Shown: positions 9,401 through 18,236, counted from the stretch's first letter. The stretch is DNA of 64,000 nt from an uncultured Rikenellaceae bacterium (GCA_944326945.1 CALVFY010000001.1:109801-173800), one strand, 5' to 3'. Notes: a model not told the origin generated them from the letters alone. A program made the numbers and translations.

Positions 9401-10679
9401 ACTCGTAGTAATGTTTATTGAAAATGCCGTCGTGTTCGTCCAGATAGGTCGGGACGAAGATCACCTTTACGCGACAAGCCGGATCGAGCAGTGCGCTGTT
9501 TTTCATCGAGTTGAGAATCGGATCCCACTCGGGTGAGGAGAGGTAATGGGTCGTGTGGGGGTTTTGGTTCCGGTCAACAGGATTGGCCGGATCGCTCAGG
9601 TGAGCTTGAAGATCTTTTCTGGGGCCCTCGTTTCCGGCCGGTACGGTGATGTAGGCCAATACGTCGCGATCGAGTTTGTCATTCTGGGCCAGTTTCTTGA
9701 GCGAATCCATGAATACGTCCAGCCCCTTGTTTTTGAACTCATATCGGCCGCTGGTACCCACGATCAGCGGATCTTTTTCGAATTTATGGTCCAGACAGGC
9801 CTCGGCCACACGAATCATCGTTTCGCGAGCCTCTTTCCGTTTCGCTTCCAGCAGGATGGGTTCCCATACGAAATCGTCTTCGAAACCGTTCGGGGTTACC
9901 AGGTGTACTTCTCTGCCTAACAGGTATTTGCATTCGCGGGCCGTGATGTCGCTCACGGTCAGGAAGGCATCGTAGTAGTTGGCGGCTGTCTTCTCGAGCG
10001 AATGTTTGGCCACTACGTTGAATTGACGGGCGTATTCGTCGGCGTTGAATCGGGCCAGGTTGCCGTACAGAGGCAGTCCGTTACCCGCCAGCGACCGTCC
10101 CATCACGGTGGCATGGGTAGTGAATACCGTGGCGATGTAGGGGGAGAATTTACGCAGGTAAAGTCCTCCGCTGCTGGTCATCCATTCATGGAAATGGGCC
10201 ACGACTTTGTCTGTCGAGGCGCAGAACGATTCCACATAGCTTTCGATCACTTTGGCGGCTGCATAACCGAACAGAACCGGTTCGATATAATCCCATTGTC
10301 CGCTGATCGAGTCTACCCGATAGGTCTCCCAGAGGAATTTCAGAATATCGTCTTTCTGGGGGATGAATGAGCTGAAATCCACGAGGACTACCAGCGGACT
10401 TCCTTTGACTTTCCAACGCCCCACTTTAATGCGGATACCGTCGTTGTAGACCATCTGCTTCCAGTTTTTGAGCAGATTGGTGTCTTCTTCGAATTCGGGA
10501 TTGGTCCCCTCGCGATGAATGTCGGGTCCGATCAGAATATAGTGGTCCCCCAGAGTCTGGGACATGGTCAGCGCCTTGGTAGCGACAACGGTGTGTATGC
10601 CACCTACCTTATTACACACTTCCCAACTTACTTCGAACAGGTAGTCGGGTTTTTCCTTGATTCTGTTACATGTGGTCAT
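6420..10679 (-). CDS. Fused GT3 glycogen synthase + GT35 alpha-glucan phosphorylase
   Basis: A 1419-residue cytoplasmic protein joining opposed activities of glycogen metabolism. Residues about 10-555 form a GT3 glycogen synthase, the eukaryote-type family: the opening LFEVSWEVCNKVGGIHTVV matches the GT3 nucleotide-sugar site, and YYEPWGYTPLES carries the GT-B C-terminal motif. From about residue 585 comes a phosphorylase of the alpha-glucan (DUF3417-type) branch: LSHNLWWSW, then FSMEYGL, then EASGTSGEKAVMNG around residue 1170, which contains the PLP-binding Lys. This half releases glucose-1-phosphate from alpha-glucan. Fusion suggests coordinated synthesis and breakdown. The final 110 residues look like a beta-sandwich extension. 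Separate genes are the more familiar arrangement. Confidence 0.88.
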   Translation of the reverse strand: MTTCNRIKEKPDYLFEVSWEVCNKVGGIHTVVATKALTMSQTLGDHYILIGPDIHREGTNPEFEEDTNLLKNWKQMVYNDGIRIKVGRWKVKGSPLVVLVDFSSFIPQKDDILKFLWETYRVDSISGQWDYIEPVLFGYAAAKVIESYVESFCASTDKVVAHFHEWMTSSGGLYLRKFSPYIATVFTTHATVMGRSLAGNGLPLYGNLARFNADEYARQFNVVAKHSLEKTAANYYDAFLTVSDITARECKYLLGREVHLVTPNGFEDDFVWEPILLEAKRKEARETMIRVAEACLDHKFEKDPLIVGTSGRYEFKNKGLDVFMDSLKKLAQNDKLDRDVLAYITVPAGNEGPRKDLQAHLSDPANPVDRNQNPHTTHYLSSPEWDPILNSMKNSALLDPACRVKVIFVPTYLDEHDGIFNKHYYELLVGMDVTVFASYYEPWGYTPLESVAFGVPTITTSLAGFGLWVDRHGKDHKGVEVIRRTDTNDSEVVDAIAASLSRFVGMNAKDYAGYRESAKAISKTALWENLIEFYEKAYELALKNAITRTNRIAYEGGGNYTEQINFVRQQLVSNTPTWTRLMVDKSLPARLHPLEILSHNLWWSWTLGAHELFEYIDNNLWRNCERNPIDFLDQLDYKRLKELEADNEFLAKLDAVYAEFQNYMKEKKEAKSPKIAYFSMEYGLNNILKIYSGGLGILAGDYLKEASDKNVPMVAVGLLYRYGYFTQRLSAQGAQEASYEAQNFYKLPISPARDAEGNWCSIHIAFPGRTITARIWKCEVGRTDLYLLDTDHDLNLDEDRQITHYLYGGDWENRLKQEILLGIGGIRALNELGIHQDVYHCNEGHAAFMGIERINNLVGKRKLSFSEALEVVRSSSLFTTHTPVPAGHDAFPESMIRQYMSHYPNRLGVTWDQFINLGKTKPNDPNEKFSMSFLACNLCQEVNGVSWLHGEVSKDILGSMWPGYFKDELHIGYVTNGVHFPTWTAPNMRRLYSRYFPEGFRRHDYDIAAWQKVYDIRDEELWGERMILKNKLIKHIRKRMADPSQAVFTSPGQMIRSMEAFKPDVLTIGFARRFATYKRANLLFTNLDRLDAIVNNPERPVQFVFAGKAHPNDKPGQDLIKRVVEVAAMPRFAGKILFLQNYDMELARRMVQGVDVWLNTPTRPLEASGTSGEKAVMNGVLQFSVLDGWWVEGYRKGAGWMLPMERTFADQNYQNDLDAELIYTTIEDEIAPMYYKRDEQNIPYEWVQAIKKCIAEIASNFTTNRMLRDYEDRFYNKLYERHRLMVSNDFTMAREIAAWKRKISNSWDKVNIVSVKQLDMGKEPIKLGNPYHIEVTVDVDGLRPQDIGVELIIANQIDEGKVKILGTKQLQLISNEGSLATYAVDSVPDRSGTFDMALRVYPNNEKLPHRMDFALVKWA

Positions 10680-10697
10680 ATCTCACGTGTTTAGATG

Positions 10698-10705
10698 CAA
10701 ATGTT
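10698..10705 (-). promoter_or_regulatory. Possible -7 element for the synthase-phosphorylase gene
   Basis: Read on the minus strand the bases are AACATTTG followed by CATC. This is one mismatch from the Bacteroidota consensus TAnnTTTG, about 20 bases before the start codon. No convincing -33 element is visible, so this is tentative. Confidence 0.3.
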
Positions 10706-10754
10706 TGAGGGCGTAAAATTAGTTATTTTTTGGTTTTTTATCACGGTTTTCATA

Positions 10755-11903
10755 TTATATATGTGTAATGTTTTCGTGGATCGGCCAGAACAGCTCGCAG
10801 ATCACGCTGTCCGAGACGAGGAATTCTTCTGGTTTCAGCCGGTAGCGACGGCCGATATGTTCCAAAATGCCCGCTTCCACGAATCGACGGGCCGATTGTT
10901 CGAAGTAACGCAATTTACGTGCCCCGAAACGTCGTTCCAGCTCTTCGGTATCAATTCCTTCGGCCGTACGCAGGGAGACCATGACCAGTTCGTCATAGGC
11001 CTCTTCCGGGGAGAGGGTCTCTTGTTCGTAAATGTTCCCCTGGTCTACGTTTTCCAGATAACGGACCACTGATGAAACGCTCCATCGTCTGTGCCTTCCG
11101 TCGAAAGAGTGGGCCGAGGGGCCGATTCCCAGATAGGGTTCTCCGGTCCAGTAGGCGCTGTTGTGGCGTGAACGATAACCGGGACGGGCGAAGTTGGATA
11201 TCTCGTAGTGGTCGTATCCGGCTGCGGTGAGCATACGGTGCAGGGTGAGGTATTGACGTTGGCTGGTCTCCTCGTCCACGGATGAAAATTTTCCCTGAGC
11301 GGCTCGTTTACCGAATACCGTACGAGGTTCGATCGTCAGATGATAGGCCGAAATATGTTGGACATCGAGGGCAAGAGCCCGAGCCAGATTCTCTTCCCAT
11401 TCCCGGTCGCTCATGCCGGGAATGCCGTAGATCAGGTCGATCGAAATGTTGTCGAAACCGGCCTGCTGGGCCTCTCTGACCGCTTGTCCGGCACTGTTTG
11501 CCGTGTGTCGGCGATTCATCAGCTGCAGATCGCGGTCGATGAACGATTGGATGCCGATGCTCAACCGGTTGAAGCCTTCTGCCCGCAGTTGTTCGAGATA
11601 GCCGGGGGAAAGATCGTCGGGATTGACCTCTACGGTCGTCTCTTGGAGATCGGTACAGTCCCATAATTCCAGAGCCCGGTGTTTCAGGCGTCCCAGTTCT
11701 CGAGGAGAGTAGACCGAGGGAGTGCCGCCTCCGATGTAGAGGGTAGTGAGCGTGCCGGTAGGCAGAAAGTCTCGCTGGAGTCCCATCTCGCGTAGAAGAG
11801 CCTCTAACATGGGGCCTGTTTTGGCAAGAGATATGCAGGAGTAGAAGTCGCAATAGTGGCATAGTTGTTTGCAGAAAGGAATGTGTATGTAAAGTCCGGC
11901 CAT
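10755..11903 (-). CDS. hemW: HemW-type radical SAM haem chaperone
   Basis: A 382-residue radical SAM protein. It begins MAGLYIHIPFCKQLCHYCDF, with the CxxxCxxC cluster at residues 11, 15 and 18 and the following F typical of HemW. GGGTPS and SIGIQSF are further radical-SAM signatures, and the C-terminal HemN-like domain includes YLGIGPSAHSF. HemW was long annotated as oxygen-independent coproporphyrinogen III oxidase but is now regarded as a haem-binding chaperone. Length is normal. It runs in the same direction as the synthase-phosphorylase gene, 75 bases upstream of that gene's start, and is divergent from pckA. Confidence 0.9.
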   Translation of the reverse strand: MAGLYIHIPFCKQLCHYCDFYSCISLAKTGPMLEALLREMGLQRDFLPTGTLTTLYIGGGTPSVYSPRELGRLKHRALELWDCTDLQETTVEVNPDDLSPGYLEQLRAEGFNRLSIGIQSFIDRDLQLMNRRHTANSAGQAVREAQQAGFDNISIDLIYGIPGMSDREWEENLARALALDVQHISAYHLTIEPRTVFGKRAAQGKFSSVDEETSQRQYLTLHRMLTAAGYDHYEISNFARPGYRSRHNSAYWTGEPYLGIGPSAHSFDGRHRRWSVSSVVRYLENVDQGNIYEQETLSPEEAYDELVMVSLRTAEGIDTEELERRFGARKLRYFEQSARRFVEAGILEHIGRRYRLKPEEFLVSDSVICELFWPIHENITHI

Positions 11904-12075
11904 CTTATTTTGCGATTTATCGATCCAAAGAAAAGAAAATTTGAGGAAAATGGAGGTGCCGTCCGTCGTGAAAAACGAAATTTTCGTTCGGATGGTATGC
12001 CGCGTGACTCTTTTCTCCGCACGGAAAAATAACAGAAGGTGTCAGTTACGAAAAAAATTTAAAAAACCACTGTTA

Positions 12076-12109
12076 TTTGTGTAACAATATAAAACTTTTA
12101 CTACCTTTG
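12076..12109 (+). promoter_or_regulatory. Bacteroidota-type promoter of pckA
   Basis: A -33 TTTG at 12076-12079 and an exact -7 TACCTTTG at 12102-12109 (consensus TAnnTTTG), 22 bases apart. The pckA start codon is at 12153, leaving a leader of roughly 35-40 bases. This is one of the clearest promoters in the window and supports the Bacteroidota assignment. Confidence 0.8.
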
Positions 12110-12152
12110 CATCCGGAATAGAAGAAGTATTAACTAAAAATAGTGATTGATT

Positions 12153-13760
12153 ATGTCAAAGATTGATTTGAGCAAGTACGGAATCACGGGCGTGACCGAG
12201 ATCGTACACAATCCTTCCTATGAGCAACTGTTTAAGGAAGAGACCGCTCCGGGTCTGGAGGGTTACGAGAAGGGAGTGGTAACCAATATGGGTGCCGTAG
12301 ACGTGATGACCGGCGTATATACCGGCCGTTCGCCCAAGGACAAGTTCTTCGTGATGGACGACGTAACCCGCGACACGATCTGGTGGACCTCCGACGAGTA
12401 TAAGAACGATAACAAACCCGCTACGCAGGAGGCTTGGAAAGTGCTGAAGGATATCGCTTCGAAAGAGCTTTCCAACAAACGTCTTTATGTGGTGGATGCA
12501 TTCTGCGGTGCCAACGAGAACTCTCGTCTCAAAATTCGTTTTATCATGGAGGTGGCTTGGCAGGCTCACTTCGTGAAGAATATGTTCATTCGTCCCACGG
12601 AAGAAGAGCTGGCTAACTTCGGCGAACCCGATTTTGTGGTGCTGAACGCTTCGAAAGCCAAAGTGGAGAACTACAAAGAGTTGGGCCTGAATTCCGAAAC
12701 GGCTGTCGTGTTCAACCTGACCGAAAAGATGCAGGTGATCATCAATACCTGGTATGGCGGCGAGATGAAGAAAGGCATGTTCTCCTATATGAACTACCTG
12801 TTGCCGCTGAAAGGTATCGCTTCGATGCACTGCTCGGCCAATACGGATATGGAAGGTAAGAATACCGCCATTTTCTTCGGTCTGTCGGGTACGGGTAAAA
12901 CCACCCTGTCGACCGATCCGAAACGTCTGTTGATCGGTGACGACGAACATGGATGGGATGACGAGGGTGTCTTCAATTTCGAAGGCGGTTGCTACGCCAA
13001 GGTGATCAACCTGAGCAAAGAGAACGAGCCCGATATCTGGAATGCTATCAAACGCGACGCTCTGCTGGAGAACGTAACTGTAAACGCTCAGGGCGAAGTG
13101 GATTTCAATGACAAATCGGTGACCGAGAATACCCGTGTGTCGTACCCGATCAATTTCATCAACAACATCGTAAAACCCGTTTCGAAAGCTCCTGCAGCCA
13201 AGAAAGTGATCTTCCTGTCGGCGGATGCATTCGGCGTGCTGCCTCCGGTTTCGATCCTGACTCCGGAACAGACCAAATATTATTTCCTGTCGGGCTTTAC
13301 GGCTAAGTTGGCCGGTACGGAGCGTGGTATTACCGAGCCTACTCCGACCTTCTCGGCTTGCTTCGGTGCTGCCTTCCTGTCGCTGCACCCCACCAAGTAT
13401 GGAGAAGAACTGGTGAAGAAGATGCAGAAATCGGGGGCCAAAGCCTACCTGGTGAATACCGGATGGAACGGAACAGGCAAACGTATCTCGATCAAAGATA
13501 CCCGGGGTATTATCGATGCCATTCTGGACGGTTCGATCGACAAGGCTCCCACCAAGAAGATCCCGTACTTCGATTTCGAAGTGCCGACCGCTCTGCCGGG
13601 CGTAGATCCTAAGATCCTCGATCCTCGCGACACCTATGCCGATGCCGCACAATGGGACGAAAAGGCTAAAGATCTGGCAGGTCGCTTCATCAAGAACTTT
13701 GCTAAGTTCGAGGGTAACGAAGCCGGTAAGGCATTGGTAACAGCCGGTCCTAAATTGTAA
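12153..13760 (+). CDS. pckA: Phosphoenolpyruvate carboxykinase (ATP)
   Basis: A 535-residue ATP-type PEP carboxykinase that interconverts oxaloacetate + ATP and PEP + ADP + CO2. In gut Bacteroidota it often runs toward oxaloacetate on the route to succinate and propionate. Signatures are TGRSPKDKF near residue 50, the kinase P-loop [11 protein letters not shown] at about residues 243-253, GDDEHGWDD and FEGGCYAK. The ATG at 12153 is preferred over the in-frame TTG at 12147. Codon use is more biased than in its neighbours, with many GGC, AAC and CTG codons, consistent with high expression. It is monocistronic, with a strong promoter and a following terminator. Confidence 0.96.
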   Translation: MSKIDLSKYGITGVTEIVHNPSYEQLFKEETAPGLEGYEKGVVTNMGAVDVMTGVYTGRSPKDKFFVMDDVTRDTIWWTSDEYKNDNKPATQEAWKVLKDIASKELSNKRLYVVDAFCGANENSRLKIRFIMEVAWQAHFVKNMFIRPTEEELANFGEPDFVVLNASKAKVENYKELGLNSETAVVFNLTEKMQVIINTWYGGEMKKGMFSYMNYLLPLKGIASMHCSANTDMEGKNTAIFFGLSGTGKTTLSTDPKRLLIGDDEHGWDDEGVFNFEGGCYAKVINLSKENEPDIWNAIKRDALLENVTVNAQGEVDFNDKSVTENTRVSYPINFINNIVKPVSKAPAAKKVIFLSADAFGVLPPVSILTPEQTKYYFLSGFTAKLAGTERGITEPTPTFSACFGAAFLSLHPTKYGEELVKKMQKSGAKAYLVNTGWNGTGKRISIKDTRGIIDAILDGSIDKAPTKKIPYFDFEVPTALPGVDPKILDPRDTYADAAQWDEKAKDLAGRFIKNFAKFEGNEAGKALVTAGPKL

Positions 13761-13789
13761 TTAGTAATCTGGAATAAGTTTAAGGATGA

Positions 13790-13824
13790 GACGTCCCGGT
13801 CGAGAGGCCGGGGCGTTTTGTTTT
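13790..13824. terminator. Terminator between pckA and queG
   Basis: Hairpin ACGTCCCGGTC / GGCCGGGGCGT with G-U pairs around a GAGA loop, followed by TTTTGTTTT. It lies 30 bases after pckA and 9 bases before the end of the convergent queG gene. Confidence 0.75.
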
Positions 13825-13832
13825 AGGGATGA

Positions 13833-14813
13833 TTATTTTTCCCGGGCATCCCGGGCAAGTCGTTGCTGGAGATTTTCCAATCCGCATCGAACCAACGGAG
13901 TAGAGCCCATCCTGGTCCCGAATGTTTCGGGCGAGAGGGTGAGCCAGGTTTCACGGGTCATCTCTTCGGGCCGGAAAAGAGGGGCAAATGCCGGGAGAGT
14001 GTAGAGGGGAGCGTGTTGATTGTGCGGGCAGACGCTTTGACAAAGGTCGCAGCCGAAAAGCCAACCATGGAGTCCGGGACCGGTGGAGTGGGAGGAGGAA
14101 TTGGAGATAGCTTCTGTACAGGTCGGGCGTTCGATGGTGAGTCTGGAGATACATTTTCGCAGGTCGAGTCGGCAGGGTGCTACGATGGCTCCGTTCGGGC
14201 AGGCATCCAGACAGCGTCTGCAGTTGCCGCATCGTTCTTCGGGGAAAGGGGTGGCGTAATGATCCATTGGAACATCGATGACGATTTCTCCCAACAGGAC
14301 GAACGATCCGAACCGAGGCGAAACGAGCAGTGAATTCTTGCCGATCCATCCCAGACCGGCCTCTGTCGCCCAACTTTTTTCCAACAGCGGCGCCGTGTCG
14401 GTAAAACAGCGTCCCGATACTTCGGGGTATCGTTGCCGAATGGTGCCCAGTAATGAAAACAGCATCTCTTTGATTGTTTGATGATAGTCTCGTGCCAGTG
14501 CGTAGGATGCTATGCGAGGAGCCGGCTTCCAGGGGGTTTGGGGGTCGGGAAGCGGTCGGCAGCTCTCTTTCCAGGTACCGTTGTTGTAAGAGACCAGGCA
14601 GACGATGACCGATTGTGCATTTTCTACCAGCAGAGAGGGATCGAGTCGTTTGTCGAGGTTGCGTTCCAGGTAGCTCAATCCGGCATGATTCCCCTCGGCC
14701 AGCCAGGCAACCAGATTTTCCTCTCTTTCGTGAAGTCGTCTGCAGCGGGCTATTCCGCAGTCGCTAAAGCCTGTCTCGAGAGCTTTTTGTCGTATCCAAT
14801 CCGCTTCGATCAT
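13833..14813 (-). CDS. queG: Epoxyqueuosine reductase
   Basis: A 326-residue iron-sulfur protein that reduces epoxyqueuosine to queuosine in tRNA, using a cobalamin cofactor. The C-terminal half has two [4Fe-4S] motifs: CGNCRRCLDACP at about residue 195 and CDLCQSVCPHN at about residue 255. The N-terminal half has the family sequence AGLSYLERN. GLGWIGKNSLLV is also typical. It is convergent with pckA and divergent from the acyl-CoA ligase gene. It and the radical SAM enzyme at 21374 are the two likely cobalamin users in the window. Confidence 0.9.
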   Translation of the reverse strand: MIEADWIRQKALETGFSDCGIARCRRLHEREENLVAWLAEGNHAGLSYLERNLDKRLDPSLLVENAQSVIVCLVSYNNGTWKESCRPLPDPQTPWKPAPRIASYALARDYHQTIKEMLFSLLGTIRQRYPEVSGRCFTDTAPLLEKSWATEAGLGWIGKNSLLVSPRFGSFVLLGEIVIDVPMDHYATPFPEERCGNCRRCLDACPNGAIVAPCRLDLRKCISRLTIERPTCTEAISNSSSHSTGPGLHGWLFGCDLCQSVCPHNQHAPLYTLPAFAPLFRPEEMTRETWLTLSPETFGTRMGSTPLVRCGLENLQQRLARDAREK

Positions 14814-14856
14814 CGTATTATTTTTTGTAAAAGTAGCGTTTTCATAAAATAAAAGC

Positions 14857-14864
14857 TATTTTTG
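14857..14864 (+). promoter_or_regulatory. -7 element of the acyl-CoA ligase gene
   Basis: TATTTTTG matches TAnnTTTG exactly and lies 31 bases before the ATG at 14896. No clear -33 element is seen at the expected spacing. Confidence 0.6.
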
Positions 14865-14895
14865 CGATTGAAATTGGGAGATATTTTTGTTGATT

Positions 14896-16509
14896 ATGGC
14901 TTTCAAGACATTGCGCGAACTCTATCTGACGAGTGTCGGTTCGTTCGCCGAAAGACCTTCGTTCTCGATGTACGAAGGAGGTTCCATGACCTACAAGGAG
15001 TTCGGGGAACGGGTTGAGTCTGTCCGGGAAATGTTGCTCGGGGCCGGCCTCAGTAGCGGCGACAAAGTGGCTCTTTTGAGCGGGAATATGCCTAATTGGC
15101 CGGTCTGCTATTTGACTGTCGTCTCTTCCGGAATGGTCGTGGTGCCGATTCTTCCCGACTTCTCGGGGCCGGAGTTGGATATGATTATCGAACATGCCGA
15201 TGCCAAGGCGTTGTTGGTTTCCGACAAACTTTTTACGAGAGTATCCAAAAGTGTTTTGGAGAAGTTGAACATCGTGATCCGTACTAAAAATCTGGGAATA
15301 CTTTCTCAGCGTTGTACGGAAAGAGGGACAATGACCGAGCCCCGAAGTGAAGATGTCGCCGCGATTATCTATACCTCGGGAACCACTTCCAAGCCTAAGG
15401 GTGTGATGTTGACCCATTACAATCTGTGTTCTCAGTTGGAAATGGCTCAGCGTCTTTATCCGGTTAACCCGGAAGATGTATTCCTGTCGATTCTTCCCTT
15501 GTCGCACACCTATGAATGTTCGTTCGGTATGCTGTTCCCGTTCATGCAGGGAGCATCGGTGGTGTATCTGGATCGTCCGCCTACGGCATCGACTCTCATG
15601 CCGGCCATGAGTGCCGTCCGTCCGACGATTATGTTGAGTGTGCCGCTCATTATTGAGAAAATATACAAGAGTCAGGTGCTCAGGCCTTTTTCGGAAAATG
15701 CCTTTAAGAAAAGGTTGTATGGCTGGCGTTGGTTCCGTGTGATGATCCATCGGGTAGCTGGGCGGAAGTTGGTGAAGATATTCGGCGGCCGTTTACGGTT
15801 TTTTGGAATCGGAGGAGCCAAACTCGATACTCAGACCGAACAGTTCCTGATCGATGCACGATTCCCGTATGCTATTGGATATGGTTTGACCGAAACGGCC
15901 CCGCTGATTGCCGGGGCTATTCCGGGTAAAACATCGCTCGGCTCGACAGGACCCGTGATGGAGGGGGTGTCGGCCCGGCTCGAAAATGTGAATCCACAGT
16001 CGGGTGAGGGAGAGATCGTGGTGAAGAGCCCCAGTACGATGATCGGTTATTATAAGAATCCGGAGGCGACACAGGAGGTGTTCACATCTGATGGGTGGTT
16101 CCGGACCAAGGATTTGGGAATTTTCGATGAGAGAGGGTATCTCTATATCAAGGGCCGTCTGAATAATATGATTGTGGGACCCAGCGGCGAAAATATCTAT
16201 CCGGAAGAGATAGAGACCGTTATCAACAGCCATTTTTTGGTGTCCGATTCGATCGTCAAGCAGGAAAAGGGGAAACTGGTGGCTCTGGTTCATTTCAATC
16301 GGGAAGAGTTGGAGCGGAGATATTACAGCATGAGGGAGGAATTGGGAAACAAGATGGAGGAGATCAAATCGGATCTGATGCGTTATGTCAATTCGAAAGT
16401 GAATAAGTTCTCACGGATCTCTGTGGTTGTAGAGCAGACCGAAGGTTTCGAGAAAACCCCTACCCACAAAATCAAGCGGTTCTTGTATATCAAGAACAGA
16501 AAAAAATAG
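14896..16509 (+). CDS. AMP-dependent long-chain acyl-CoA / acyl-acid ligase
   Basis: A 537-residue adenylate-forming enzyme. The P-loop-like motif YTSGTTSKPKGVML (about residue 162), GYGLTETAPL (about 330) and GWFRTKDLG (about 398) are diagnostic, and the C-terminal lysine lies near KTPTHKIKRF. Adenylate-forming ligases of this branch activate fatty acids to CoA or acyl-ACP thioesters. It is closed off by its own promoter and terminator (16535-16568), so it is a unit apart from the polyene operon starting at 16671. Adjacency suggests a supply role for that pathway but does not prove it. It could also be a housekeeping acyl-CoA synthetase. Confidence 0.82.
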   Translation: MAFKTLRELYLTSVGSFAERPSFSMYEGGSMTYKEFGERVESVREMLLGAGLSSGDKVALLSGNMPNWPVCYLTVVSSGMVVVPILPDFSGPELDMIIEHADAKALLVSDKLFTRVSKSVLEKLNIVIRTKNLGILSQRCTERGTMTEPRSEDVAAIIYTSGTTSKPKGVMLTHYNLCSQLEMAQRLYPVNPEDVFLSILPLSHTYECSFGMLFPFMQGASVVYLDRPPTASTLMPAMSAVRPTIMLSVPLIIEKIYKSQVLRPFSENAFKKRLYGWRWFRVMIHRVAGRKLVKIFGGRLRFFGIGGAKLDTQTEQFLIDARFPYAIGYGLTETAPLIAGAIPGKTSLGSTGPVMEGVSARLENVNPQSGEGEIVVKSPSTMIGYYKNPEATQEVFTSDGWFRTKDLGIFDERGYLYIKGRLNNMIVGPSGENIYPEEIETVINSHFLVSDSIVKQEKGKLVALVHFNREELERRYYSMREELGNKMEEIKSDLMRYVNSKVNKFSRISVVVEQTEGFEKTPTHKIKRFLYIKNRKK

Positions 16510-16534
16510 GGTGTATAGGTTGAAAGATATAAAT

Positions 16535-16568
16535 AGGCGACAGAATTTATTCTGTCGCCTTATATTTT
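16535..16568 (+). terminator. Terminator after the acyl-CoA ligase gene
   Basis: Perfect 11-base arms AGGCGACAGAA (16535-16545) and TTCTGTCGCCT (16550-16560) with a TTTA loop, followed by TATATTTT. It isolates the ligase from the polyene operon. Confidence 0.85.
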
Positions 16569-16611
16569 GGGAAACTAAACATTGAATGAATTAAAAAAAT
16601 AGTATTTTTAT

Positions 16612-16619
16612 TACTTTTG
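16612..16619 (+). promoter_or_regulatory. -7 element of the 22.7 kb polyene operon
   Basis: TACTTTTG matches TAnnTTTG exactly, 52 bases before the ATG at 16671. A longer reading frame would begin with TTG at 16617, inside this element, which is why that start was rejected. No strong -33 was found. I see no other promoter of this type in the tightly packed genes up to 39322. Confidence 0.65.
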
Positions 16620-16670
16620 TCAAGATTTTTAATTCACAAGGTTGAAAGTATAGAAATTCCGGATACGCGT

Positions 16671-18191
16671 ATGTTAGAATTGTCCGATATAGAAAATCTT
16701 CTTTTTCACGGGGAGAAAATTGCCCTTGATGCGGCTGCTCGTGAACGGATAGATGCTTGTTATGAATTTCTTTCGTCGTTTGCCCGTGATAAGGTAATCT
16801 ATGGCATCAATACGGGATTCGGCCCGATGGCTCAATACCGTATCAGCGACGAAAATCTGTTGCAATTGCAATATAACATTATTCGCAGTCATGCCAGCGG
16901 TGCGGGTGAACCGATGCCTGCGCCTTGGGTGAAGGCCGCGATGATTGCCCGGATGCAGACTTTCGTGCGGGGCCGATCGGGTGTTCATGTGCAGGTGGCA
17001 GAATTGCTTTGTGAATTTATCAACCGAGACATTATTCCTGTAGTACCCCGGCATGGAAGTGTGGGTGCAAGCGGCGATCTGGTGCAGTTGGCTCATATTG
17101 CATTGGCATTGATCGGTGAGGGCGACGTGTTTTATCAGGGCGTCCGGCGAAGTGCTGCGGAGGTGCTGAAAGAGAATGGTCTGGAACCGCTCAGGATGTA
17201 TCTGCGGGAGGGATTGGCCGTTACCAATGGAACGGCCGTGATGACCGGAGTAGGTTTGGTGACGCTGATTCGGGCCAAACGATTGCTGAAGTGGGCTGTG
17301 CGAGCCTCGGTGATGATTAATGAGATCGTTGCTTCATACGACGACTTCATGTGCGAGGAGCTCAACGGACTTAAGGCGCATCCGGGACAGCAACGGATTG
17401 CCCGGACCATGCGGGATCTTGCCGCAGGAAGTGAGCGGCTCCGTCGGCGTGAGGTGGAATTTTATGAGAAAAAACATACCGAAAAGGTGTTCGATTCGAA
17501 GGTGCAACCTTACTATTCATTGCGGTGTGTACCTCAGATATTGGGTCCGGTAGCGGATGCATTGGCCAATGCAGAACAAGTGTTGGTCAATGAACTGAAC
17601 TCGGTGGACGATAATCCGATTGTGGATCCTGAAACCGGAAATGTCTATCATGGAGGAAATTTCCACGGAGACTATGTCTCTTTCGAGATGGACAAGCTGA
17701 AGATTGCCGTGACCAAATTGACCATGCTCATCGAGCGTCAGATGAACTATCTGTTTCATGATCGGATCAACGGGATTCTGCCGCCTTTCGTGAATATGGG
17801 TGTTTTGGGGCTCAACTACGGTTTGCAGGCGGCCCAGTTTACTGCAACCTCGACTACGGCCGAATGTCAGACGCTCTCCAATCCGATGTATGTGCACAGT
17901 ATACCCAATAATAACGACAATCAGGATGTGGTCAGCATGGGGACCAATTCGGCGATGTTAGCCGCTACGGTGGTGGAGAATTCGTTTCAGGTGCTGTCGA
18001 TCCATGCGATTGCATTGGCCCAGGCGGTCGATTGTTTGAATGTGGCAGAGTCGCTTTCCCCCGCTTCACAACTCTTTTACCGGGAGATACGCAAACGGGT
18101 GCCCGTATTCGTCGAAGATACCGCGAAATATGAGGAGATAGCAGCCGTAGGAAAGTTCCTGGATGCGACCGATCCGGATCGGGATCTGTAA
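16671..18191 (+). CDS. Aromatic amino acid ammonia-lyase, probably tyrosine-specific
   Basis: A 506-residue MIO-type ammonia-lyase. VGASGDLVQL contains the Ala-Ser-Gly that cyclises to the MIO electrophile (about residue 128-130). INTGFGPMAQYRI, IIRSHASGAG, YSLRCVPQ and HSIPNNNDNQDVVSMG are typical. As far as I remember the Flavobacterium johnsoniae tyrosine ammonia-lyase from the flexirubin locus, this is a closer match than housekeeping histidine lyases. It would turn tyrosine into 4-coumarate, the aryl starter for flexirubin or aryl-polyene chains. No other histidine-degradation genes are nearby, which supports the biosynthetic reading. It is the first gene of the operon and is followed 3 bases later by the first possible start of the ketoreductase gene. 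Confidence 0.85.
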   Translation: MLELSDIENLLFHGEKIALDAAARERIDACYEFLSSFARDKVIYGINTGFGPMAQYRISDENLLQLQYNIIRSHASGAGEPMPAPWVKAAMIARMQTFVRGRSGVHVQVAELLCEFINRDIIPVVPRHGSVGASGDLVQLAHIALALIGEGDVFYQGVRRSAAEVLKENGLEPLRMYLREGLAVTNGTAVMTGVGLVTLIRAKRLLKWAVRASVMINEIVASYDDFMCEELNGLKAHPGQQRIARTMRDLAAGSERLRRREVEFYEKKHTEKVFDSKVQPYYSLRCVPQILGPVADALANAEQVLVNELNSVDDNPIVDPETGNVYHGGNFHGDYVSFEMDKLKIAVTKLTMLIERQMNYLFHDRINGILPPFVNMGVLGLNYGLQAAQFTATSTTAECQTLSNPMYVHSIPNNNDNQDVVSMGTNSAMLAATVVENSFQVLSIHAIALAQAVDCLNVAESLSPASQLFYREIRKRVPVFVEDTAKYEEIAAVGKFLDATDPDRDL

Positions 18192-18236
18192 AGTATGAAC
18201 GACTTGAGTGACGCAATGCGACAGAGACGGATGGAA

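Noticed and set aside
12156..13652. 498-codon antisense frame opposite pckA
   Set aside because: It lies wholly within pckA, whose product is unmistakable, and its translation is low-complexity and His/Arg-rich without motifs.
16617..16670. N-terminal extension of the ammonia-lyase from TTG 16617
   Set aside because: The TTG lies within the TACTTTTG -7 element, so it would not be transcribed from that promoter. ATG 16671 fits the family start.
16671..18191. Annotation as housekeeping histidine ammonia-lyase (hutH)
   Set aside because: There are no urocanase or other histidine-degradation genes nearby, it heads an aryl-lipid operon, and the remembered F. johnsoniae tyrosine lyase is a closer match. 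The motif alone does not settle substrate.
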